From PVC group bacterium (GTDB lineage: Bacteria > Verrucomicrobiota > Kiritimatiellia > UBA8416 > PXDI01), in the NCBI GenBank assembly GCA_003565095.1, contig PXDI01000360.1, positions 1-13,368 of the forward strand: a stretch of 13,368 nucleotides of DNA, written 5' to 3'. The notes under the pieces are model-generated. The model was not told the DNA's origin and ran no database searches. It saw only the letters and a program-made list of their open reading frames with translations. Below, piece after piece: positions 1-5,622 of this stretch. The stretch's first letter is position 1; every line of letters begins with the position of its first letter. Made by a program: the position numbers and the translations under genes.

Positions 1-1372
1 CCGGTTCACTATTCAGCACCGCATCCGTATCCCAGCTTTCCACAATACCGACCGAAGCCGTAGACGCGTCCTCCCAGATTTCAGCGCGGAATTTATCCAT
101 GGCCTTGGCAATTCTGCCCGCCTCCTCTGCCCACGGCATCGGCTTTCCGGAATAACCGGTCATGCCGTATTCGCCTTGCTCCCAGCCGCCGGGCCGGCAT
201 TTCCATGTCCAAAACGCCATTGTCTGATTACCGGCAGCCAGATAAGCCAGACACAGCCGGCGCATCAGCCCGCAGTCCATGTGATTGCCGTAGCCGCCGG
301 AAAACTGGACCGCGCCGCCAGTGGTTTCAAACGCGCTGGTGAAACCGGATTTTAACGCATCGCGCGTCATGCGTGCCTGCAACCAGACCGGTATGTCCAC
401 TTCGCCGCCGACGGTTTCAAAATGCCATGACAAATGGATGCTGGTGGTGTGCAGATTGCCAACATGCGCCCATTCGCCGATATCCCAGCCGAGTTTCGGC
501 TGGTTGACGAACAACTGGTGCGAGCCGATGCCGATTACGCCATCCGGATCAACATCTTTAACGATCTTTGCGATAACGCGGGCTCGCGCATTTTCGCGGT
601 CGGCTTTATAGCGCGCAAAATCGTGCAGCGCCCCATAGCGTTTCTTTGCATTGGCGGTGCCGTTGATCAGCTTGTCCACGGCGGGATCGCCAAGAATGGC
701 CGCCGTATCCCATGCTGCGGCGACGGTCTCACCTTTGTATACCCGCCAGGCCGCATTCAGTTTGTCCAGTGTTCCGTATTTCTTTTCGAGCCAGAGCGCA
801 AATGCAGCACGGTCGGCCGGATCGTTTAGATCGACAACTGCCGGATGCGGTTCTCCCTTAATGCACCAGGCAATCGCGCGTCCGCGCAGCGGTCCGATAT
901 AGGCCTTGGCATATTCGCGGATAACATTCTGATGCTCCGGTTCTTCAAACCAGCTTTTGTCAAATGCTTGTCTGGCAATACCGTGCTCTTCAAGCAGTTT
1001 TGCGGGAGGATGATCAAAAACCTCGCCACAGAGAATGACCTTGATGCCGGCGCGTTCCGCCGCGCTGAACCACGCTTCGGCTTTCGAATTGTCCCACTTG
1101 CCGTTGCCACGGTAAACCGGCTGCAACTCATGGAAACGTACAGCCTGAAAACCAAGGCCGCGAATAACGCGCAGTTCCTTCTCAATCTCACGGCAGTCAG
1201 CCGGATCATCCATGGTCCAGTAGACCACCGCGCTCCATATTTCACCGGTTTCCCGTAAACGGCTTAATACTTTTCCGTCCACTCTGGCTAGACGCTTACT
1301 GATCGCTGCATTCCGGTATGTATTGTTCATGCGGGCGGTATAGATAAGAACTGCCCGAATGTCAAAACCCAT
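1..1372 (-). CDS. GH42-like glycoside hydrolase (beta-galactosidase type), C-terminus outside window
   Basis: The minus strand is open from about 1447 to the left edge; the ATG at 1372 gives 457 visible residues. Clan GH-A, family GH42-like: 'FALWLEKKYGTLDKLNAAW' at residues 191-209 is the typical GH42 stretch after the acid/base region. The likely acid/base is E174 in 'WCIKGEPHP' and the likely nucleophile is E349 in 'FETTGGAVQFSGG'. The barrel starts near residue 46 ('IWSAVVYW'), with strands such as 'KVILCGEVFD' near 111-120. Such enzymes release terminal galactosyl or related sugars; the substrate here is unknown. No signal peptide is visible, so it is probably cytoplasmic. The start is uncertain: in-frame ATGs also occur at 1438 and 1330, and none has a strong ribosome site. 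Odd point: the acid/base Glu follows Gly instead of the usual Asn. It is transcribed away from all other genes in the window. Confidence 0.8.
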   Translation of the reverse strand, partial: MGFDIRAVLIYTARMNNTYRNAAISKRLARVDGKVLSRLRETGEIWSAVVYWTMDDPADCREIEKELRVIRGLGFQAVRFHELQPVYRGNGKWDNSKAEAWFSAAERAGIKVILCGEVFDHPPAKLLEEHGIARQAFDKSWFEEPEHQNVIREYAKAYIGPLRGRAIAWCIKGEPHPAVVDLNDPADRAAFALWLEKKYGTLDKLNAAWRVYKGETVAAAWDTAAILGDPAVDKLINGTANAKKRYGALHDFARYKADRENARARVIAKIVKDVDPDGVIGIGSHQLFVNQPKLGWDIGEWAHVGNLHTTSIHLSWHFETVGGEVDIPVWLQARMTRDALKSGFTSAFETTGGAVQFSGGYGNHMDCGLMRRLCLAYLAAGNQTMAFWTWKCRPGGWEQGEYGMTGYSGKPMPWAEEAGRIAKAMDKFRAEIWEDASTASVGIVESWDTDAVLNSEP

Positions 1373-1469
1373 CTTCTTACGGTTTGGTCTGGGAGCGCAT
1401 CTGCGATTTGATGCGCGACGCCTAATTGCGATCCCCATGACCTCGCGTCACGGGTGAAGAAAATTTGTG

Positions 1470-1494
1470 TTGGAAGGAGAAACCGCCTTTCCAA
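1470..1494. repeat. short inverted repeat (hairpin) between divergent glycosidase genes
   Basis: TTGGAAGG at 1470-1477 and CCTTTCCAA at 1486-1494 can pair with one bulged T around an 8-base loop. It lies just upstream of the GH42-like gene. It could be an operator for a dimeric regulator, a weak terminator or a dispersed palindrome. No T-run follows on either strand, which argues against a standard terminator. Confidence 0.4.
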
Positions 1495-1542
1495 TGTTTG
1501 CCATCCCCCGGTTACATCCACCGCACCCCTGACCCGCGAGCT

Positions 1543-1758
1543 ATGCCTGGCCATGAACCAGTGGTGCAAGGCTATGGCATCCATGCAGGAGCAGCCGGCA
1601 AAATCGGCGATTTCCGCTATGGTGCATACTGGGGCGCCACCTACACCGGCGTGCCGATGACGTTTGCGGGTAATCGCATTTTTATACGGCATTTAAGCCG
1701 AATGTATTGTATAGGTAACTGAAAAGGTGACCGAAACAAGATCAGCAAGGAGCATACT
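1543..1758 (+). pseudogene. decayed C-terminal fragment of a PQQ-type beta-propeller gene
   Basis: The plus frame ends (1669-1722) in 'GNRIFIRHLSRMYCIGN', which matches the end of the intact propeller protein at 8449-10257 ('GNRLFIRSMTELYCIGN') and, less closely, 'ANRLFWRSPGYLWCVGD' in the protein at 5623-8256. After a TGA at 1723-1725 the same frame reads 'KISKEHT' (1738-1758), resembling the final 'RLSKEHM' of the intact protein. This is therefore the tail of a third, lost paralogue. The N-terminal boundary is vague; resemblance is convincing only from about 1615. Upstream (1373-1542) I see no gene apart from the hairpin at 1470. The fragment runs in frame into the next gene, whose ribosome site AAGGAG (1747-1752) lies inside the 'SKEH' codons. 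That last match could be chance, because AAGGAG is itself a Shine-Dalgarno sequence. Confidence 0.6.
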
Positions 1759-3108
1759 TTGAAGTCCATAACAATCGATGAATCAACTCTGCGCGGTAAG
1801 GAAGGATTTCATCGCGTTGGTAAAGACCGCACAGGGCGCTGGTGGTTTATAAATCCTGCGGGGCGTTGCTGGTTCTACAAGGGCGTAGACTCGGTTGGTT
1901 GTCCGTCGGCTTTCACAGACACACCTGCCGGGGAGCAACCGGCTGTTGCGCAGAACAACTTCCAGGGAATTGCAGACTATCTGGCAACTCTGGGCATCAA
2001 TGCTTTTGGAAGCTGGTCGAATCCCGACTTCACGACCATCGGCCGGCCCGTTTGTTTTCTGCTGCATGTCCGAAGGGTGTATAGCGCAGGGGCTATACAA
2101 AAGCCTGGCGTAAAACATATCGACATCTTTGATCCCCGGTTTGTGCGGGCGTATGACCAGGCATGCGCAGACGCCGCGGAACTGTACCGTGACCGGCCGG
2201 AGTTCGTCGGGTGGTTCTGCGATAATGAACCGGGGTGGGGGCAGAACTACCGCGAACATGTGTGGGGCGGCACCGCCAATGTCTCAGAAAAAGCAAAGGT
2301 TCCGACGTTGCTCCAGGCCCTGCTGACAGAGCCGCCCGACCGTCCCGCCCATCGCGCCGCCTGGCAATGGGTTAGCGCAAAGCACGGCGGCCTCAGTCAG
2401 GTGGCGGCGCGATGGGGATTGGCTTTCTCGGACGAGGCCGGCTTCCGCCGCCTCAACGACGACGGATTGGTGCTTGAACATGCGGCGTATAACGAGGATC
2501 AGGACGCTTTTTCGCTGCACTATGCGTTGGAGTATTTCCGAATCGTTGCGGATTGCATCCGCCGGCATGACCCCAACCACTTGATTCTCGGTCCGCGGTA
2601 CGGCTCAAATCCCGGCCCGGTTATTCTGGCGGCGCAAAGACAGGCTTTCGAGAACGGATGGTGCGATGTTTCAACCATGAATTGCTATCGCGCCGATTTT
2701 GGACAGCGGGTCGAAGCGATGGCAGCGGCAACCGGTATGCCCATCCTGAACGGCGAGTTTGCGTGGGCCAGTGACTATTTTAAGTGGCCTTTCGCTGACG
2801 GGAGCGATGCGGAACTATCGGTGAATGAACGCACTGCCCGCCGCGGAATCTCGGCTCTGGAATCCGCCATCGCTCATCCGTCGCTGATCGGATACTCCTG
2901 GTTCAAATGGCAGCACAAGTTCACGGATGCGGAAGCGCCGCACTATGGTTTGGTTAATGTCTCAAACGTGCCCAATCGGTTTAATGCCAGACTGCTGCGC
3001 GAGATCAATGAGCGGGCGGATGCTCTTGCCTGTGGTGAACTTCAGCCGCGTACCATCGAATTGCATACGATTTGTAAACCGGAAGAGCCGGCGGGGACAA
3101 AGCGTTGA
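1759..3108 (+). CDS. GH50-like (agarase-type) clan GH-A glycoside hydrolase
   Basis: 449 residues from a TTG start, chosen because AAGGAG (1747-1752) sits six bases before it and no ATG lies near. 'GRWWFINPAGRCWFYKGVDS' (26-45) resembles the opening of GH50 agarases and related enzymes, where a substrate-side strand reads 'G-W-W-P-G...GV-S'. The likely acid/base is E157 in 'WFCDNEPGWG' (152-161) and the likely nucleophile E333 in 'PILNGEFAW' (328-336); both fit the clan GH-A pattern. 'GYSWFKWQHKF' (378-388) looks like the last barrel strand. GH50 members cut agarose-type beta-galactans, but the family is broad and the polymer here is not settled; it may be another beta-linked glycan. No signal peptide, so intracellular processing of oligosaccharides is most likely. 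It is divergent from the GH42-like gene, with decayed coding scraps on both sides. Confidence 0.75.
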   Translation: MKSITIDESTLRGKEGFHRVGKDRTGRWWFINPAGRCWFYKGVDSVGCPSAFTDTPAGEQPAVAQNNFQGIADYLATLGINAFGSWSNPDFTTIGRPVCFLLHVRRVYSAGAIQKPGVKHIDIFDPRFVRAYDQACADAAELYRDRPEFVGWFCDNEPGWGQNYREHVWGGTANVSEKAKVPTLLQALLTEPPDRPAHRAAWQWVSAKHGGLSQVAARWGLAFSDEAGFRRLNDDGLVLEHAAYNEDQDAFSLHYALEYFRIVADCIRRHDPNHLILGPRYGSNPGPVILAAQRQAFENGWCDVSTMNCYRADFGQRVEAMAAATGMPILNGEFAWASDYFKWPFADGSDAELSVNERTARRGISALESAIAHPSLIGYSWFKWQHKFTDAEAPHYGLVNVSNVPNRFNARLLREINERADALACGELQPRTIELHTICKPEEPAGTKR

Positions 3109-3111
3109 AAG

Positions 3112-3204
3112 ATGAACGCACTATGCCCTCTGGAATGATTGGAAACCTGGCTCGACACCGCCCCCGGCACAGGCGTTGGCGTGGTCAAAGGATGGTTCCC
3201 ATGA
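3112..3204 (+). pseudogene. possible decayed coding remnant after the GH50-like gene
   Basis: Two adjacent frames read protein-like peptides. 'HYALWNDWK' (3119-3145) is in one frame. 'TWLDTAPGTGVGVVKGWFP' then a TGA (3145-3204) is in the other. The simplest reading is the frameshifted C-terminal end of a lost gene. The second frame is also that of the preceding hydrolase, separated by its TGA at 3106-3108 and another at 3136-3138. I do not recognise the family, and the peptides may be chance. Confidence 0.3.
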
Positions 3205-3207
3205 AGT

Positions 3208-3330
3208 AGGGAATTGGGGGGAATTGGGGACGTTGTTAGGAAAAGCCTAATAACAAGCATGTATAAATATATAAAGAATTTACTGTAAAGGATTAACAAA
3301 GAACGTCCCTTGGTTTCCCTTGGATATTTT
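3208..3330. repeat. fold-back (REP/MITE-like) element
   Basis: The segment starts with a tandem 'GGGAATTGGGG' block (3209-3229) and carries GGGGACGTT (3226-3234) facing AACGTCCC (3302-3309), about 70 bases apart. Inside the left arm a second hairpin pairs TTGTTAGG with CCTAATAACAA (3233-3257). The interior is AT-rich and has no coding capacity. This layout fits a short non-autonomous palindromic element of the kind mobilised by REP-associated (Y1) transposases. No transposase gene is in the window and no target duplication is clear. Confidence 0.5.
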
Positions 3331-3406
3331 TCCAACTCCTTGTCGGTCAGTTACAAACAAGAAACGCACACCCGTGGGCCCTGTCTGCGGACTTTTATTT
3401 ATGTAT

Positions 3407-3496
3407 TGTATACCATTCGCTTATTTTGATACATATAAGCATTGATGTGTATACATATCGGCGTTTTCTGAACACATTGTTTGCTATGTGTATACC
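3407..3496. promoter_or_regulatory. phased TGTATAC site array and likely promoter of the Fic gene
   Basis: TGTATACC (3407), TGTATACA (3448) and TGTATACC (3489) occur exactly 41 bases apart. Copies two and three share ten bases, ATGTGTATAC. Two weaker look-alikes fall between them, TGATACAT (3427) and TGAACACA (3469), giving steps of 20, 21, 21 and 20 bases, close to two DNA turns. GCTTAT/ATAAGC (3419-3440) forms an inverted repeat around the second site. A possible promoter is TTGATA (3426-3431), 18 bases, TATACA (3450-3455), with its -10 inside the central site. A DNA-binding protein contacting one helix face would fit. The winged helix of the downstream Fic protein is a natural candidate for autoregulation, which is inference. 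Confidence 0.5.
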
Positions 3497-3513
3497 AAGT
3501 GTGGTTAATTGAG

Positions 3514-3520
3514 TAGGAGG
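3514..3520 (+). promoter_or_regulatory. ribosome binding site TAGGAGG that fixes the Fic start
   Basis: TAGGAGG lies six bases before GTG at 3527. The upstream in-frame TTG at 3509 precedes this site and would make the site itself coding, so GTG 3527 is preferred. Confidence 0.75.
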
Positions 3521-3526
3521 TTTCGA

Positions 3527-4645
3527 GTGACAACATTTTGTCTGCAGCCGCTTCCACCCCCAATAGATCTTGAGACGAAGGCTATACTCAAGAAACTGCC
3601 TGAAGCTCACCGCCATCTGGCCGAACTAAAGGGTATTGCCGCAACAATCCCGAACGAAAGCATTCTCATTCAGACTTTGGCGCTTCAGGAAGCAAAGGAC
3701 AGTTCTGAAATTGAAAACATTGTTACCACACACGACGAACTTTTCAGGGCACAACTTGCAGATGAGTCTGCAAATCCGGCAGCTAAAGAAGTGTCGCAAT
3801 ATGTTGAGGCTCTGCGTGTCGGGTTCACGTCGGTACGCGCTACGCGGCTGATTACGAATAACCAGATACTTCAAATCCAGGCCACATTGGAAAGAAATGA
3901 CGCCGGATTTCGTAAACTACCCGGCACAGCTTTGCGTAACAGAGCTACAGGGGAGGTAATTTATACACCGCCGCAGGAGTATGCGCAGATTATTGAGCTG
4001 ATGGGCGACCTGGAGTCTTTCATTAATGATCCCGCCCGTCTGGATGTCGATCCGCTGATAAAGATGGCGTTGATCCATTACCAGTTCGAAAGCATTCATC
4101 CGTTCTACGATGGAAACGGGCGTACCGGCCGCATAATCAATATTTTGTACCTGGTTGCAAATGACCTGCTTAACCTGCCGGTTCTGTATCTGAGCCGTTT
4201 TATCATTCAAAATAAACCTGATTACTACCGGCTTCTTCAAGAAGTCCGTACCCGGGATGCTTGGGAGGACTGGGTGCTCTTCATGCTTGAAGGCGTTGCA
4301 GCAACCTCGCGGCAGACAATTTCGCTGATTGGCTCAATCCGCGCCATCATGCTTGACTACAAACACCGTATCCGCTCCCTGTTTCCACGCCTATACAGTC
4401 AGGATCTGCTCAACAATCTGTTTCGGCACCCTTACACCAAGATCGCGATACTTCAAAAAGATTTGTCCGTTTCTCGCATTACCGCCGCGCGTTACCTTGA
4501 TCAATTGACCGCTGCAGGTTTTCTTGAGAAGCGCCGCTTCGGTCGAAGCAATTACTATCTCAACCAGCCGCTGGTGAACCTTTTTATCGACTTGTCACGT
4601 ATGCAGCCCGCAGAATCAGCAAGGCAGATCGAATCCGTCACGTAA
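3527..4645 (+). CDS. Fic-domain AMP-transferase (class II, self-inhibited) with C-terminal winged helix
   Basis: 372 residues from GTG. The Fic core 'HPFYDGNGRTGR' (191-202) is complete, with catalytic H191, the acidic metal-binding residue D195 and the Gly-Asn-Gly anion loop. The N-terminal inhibitory helix has 'SSEIEN' (59-64), fitting the S/T-x-x-x-E-N/G rule with E63. This makes it a class II Fic protein, normally held inactive by its own glutamate, so no separate antitoxin is needed. Family members move AMP from ATP onto Ser, Thr or Tyr of partner proteins; the target here is unknown. A Fic-associated N-terminal region (about 8-90) precedes the core, and a winged helix (about 295-345, 'ILQKDLSVSRITAARYLDQL') follows, suggesting DNA binding. 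The AraC gene follows after 48 bases. Base use is more AT-rich than the propeller genes, consistent with transfer. Confidence 0.93.
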   Translation: MTTFCLQPLPPPIDLETKAILKKLPEAHRHLAELKGIAATIPNESILIQTLALQEAKDSSEIENIVTTHDELFRAQLADESANPAAKEVSQYVEALRVGFTSVRATRLITNNQILQIQATLERNDAGFRKLPGTALRNRATGEVIYTPPQEYAQIIELMGDLESFINDPARLDVDPLIKMALIHYQFESIHPFYDGNGRTGRIINILYLVANDLLNLPVLYLSRFIIQNKPDYYRLLQEVRTRDAWEDWVLFMLEGVAATSRQTISLIGSIRAIMLDYKHRIRSLFPRLYSQDLLNNLFRHPYTKIAILQKDLSVSRITAARYLDQLTAAGFLEKRRFGRSNYYLNQPLVNLFIDLSRMQPAESARQIESVT

Positions 4646-4693
4646 TCTTCTTTGCTTATCAAGGCAGTGAATGAACTGATGTTTGCGAGGTAA

Positions 4694-5593
4694 ATGAACA
4701 AGAAAAGCAAGAGATCGCCAGACAAAGAGAAAAGCATTCCGGTTCCGTATGCATTTGCCAAGCCGGACAAGGCCGCAATCCGGGTGCAGCGGATTGCGCA
4801 TCGCCTGCGGGTGCATTACCACTATCATCCCGATTATGAACTGGTGTATGCGCCGGCGGGGGCCGGTCGCTGGCAGGTGGGTGACGCTTCCGGAATTTGC
4901 GATCGACCGCGCGTTCTGCTGCTCGGTCCGCAAGTGGCGCATGCGTGGTTTTCAGAGCAGGCCGGCCGGCAAAGTCCCGGCAGTGAGGCCACCGTCATCA
5001 CTTTTTCAAAAGAGCGGCTTGGACTCGAACTGCTGGGGCGTCCACTGTTTGCTCCCGTGAATGCGCTGCTGCGCAGCGCTGAACGCGGCCTGCTCTTTGA
5101 AGGCCGGGCCATTCAGCAGACCGCCCCGCTGATGCATGCGCTGCATGATGAATCTGCTCTAAGGCAATATGTAATTCTGCTGGATGTTCTGAGCATTCTC
5201 GCAGAGTCCGGCCGTGGGTACGCACTTGTATCGGATGATTACAGCATTTCCGAGCGCGAGCGTGATCACCGGCGGCTGGCGATTGTAATGGATTACGTCA
5301 GCCTGCATTATTCTGAATCAATTGAGCTTGCCGCTGCCGCCCGCCAGGCCGGCATGAGTGTTTCCCATTTCTGTGCATTCTTTAAACGCATGACCGGTCT
5401 GACTTTTGTGCAATATGTCAACCGCTGGCGCATCGAACACGCCTGCCTGCTGCTGCGGAATACCCACGATAAAATTCTGACAATCGCACTCAATGCCGGG
5501 TTTAATAATCTGTCAAATTTCAATCGCCGCTTTGTTGAACAGCAAGGCATGTCCCCGCGTGAATACCGCGCGGCCGGCCAGGCGACGGTTTGA
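4694..5593 (+). CDS. AraC-family transcriptional regulator with N-terminal cupin sensor
   Basis: 299 residues. The N-terminal half is a cupin-like ligand pocket beginning near 'HYHYHPDYELVY' (41-52), the usual H-x-H strand of AraC sensors. The C-terminal 100 residues form the paired helix-turn-helix unit: first helix set 'ELAAAARQAGMSVSHFCAFF' (211-230), second 'LTIALNAGFNNLSNFNRRF' (262-280), ending in the signature 'GMSPREYR' (285-292). Length and layout are normal for sugar-responsive activators. The ATG follows GCGAGG (4685-4690) by only three bases, so translation may be modest. Its stop is 29 bases before the first propeller gene on the same strand, suggesting it shares a transcript with, or controls, that group. 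The ligand is not readable; a breakdown sugar is the best guess. No inverted repeat clearly serving as its site was found. Confidence 0.93.
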   Translation: MNKKSKRSPDKEKSIPVPYAFAKPDKAAIRVQRIAHRLRVHYHYHPDYELVYAPAGAGRWQVGDASGICDRPRVLLLGPQVAHAWFSEQAGRQSPGSEATVITFSKERLGLELLGRPLFAPVNALLRSAERGLLFEGRAIQQTAPLMHALHDESALRQYVILLDVLSILAESGRGYALVSDDYSISERERDHRRLAIVMDYVSLHYSESIELAAAARQAGMSVSHFCAFFKRMTGLTFVQYVNRWRIEHACLLLRNTHDKILTIALNAGFNNLSNFNRRFVEQQGMSPREYRAAGQATV

Positions 5594-5622
5594 AGGTGGT
5601 GGAAGTATAAGGAGAAACACAT

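Noticed and set aside
826..1245. 139-codon minus-strand frame at the left end
   Set aside because: It overlaps the GH42-like gene in another frame of the same strand; only the longer frame has glycosidase motifs.
3106..3204. TGA read-through or recoding after the GH50-like gene
   Set aside because: Several other genes here end normally at TGA, and the downstream peptide also shows a frameshift, so decay is simpler than recoding.
3509..3526. TTG start for the Fic protein
   Set aside because: It lies before the TAGGAGG site, which is well placed for GTG 3527.
3109..3526. tRNA or other structured RNA gene in the AT-rich gap
   Set aside because: No cloverleaf arms or T-loop sequence could be found; the hairpins belong to the fold-back element and site array.
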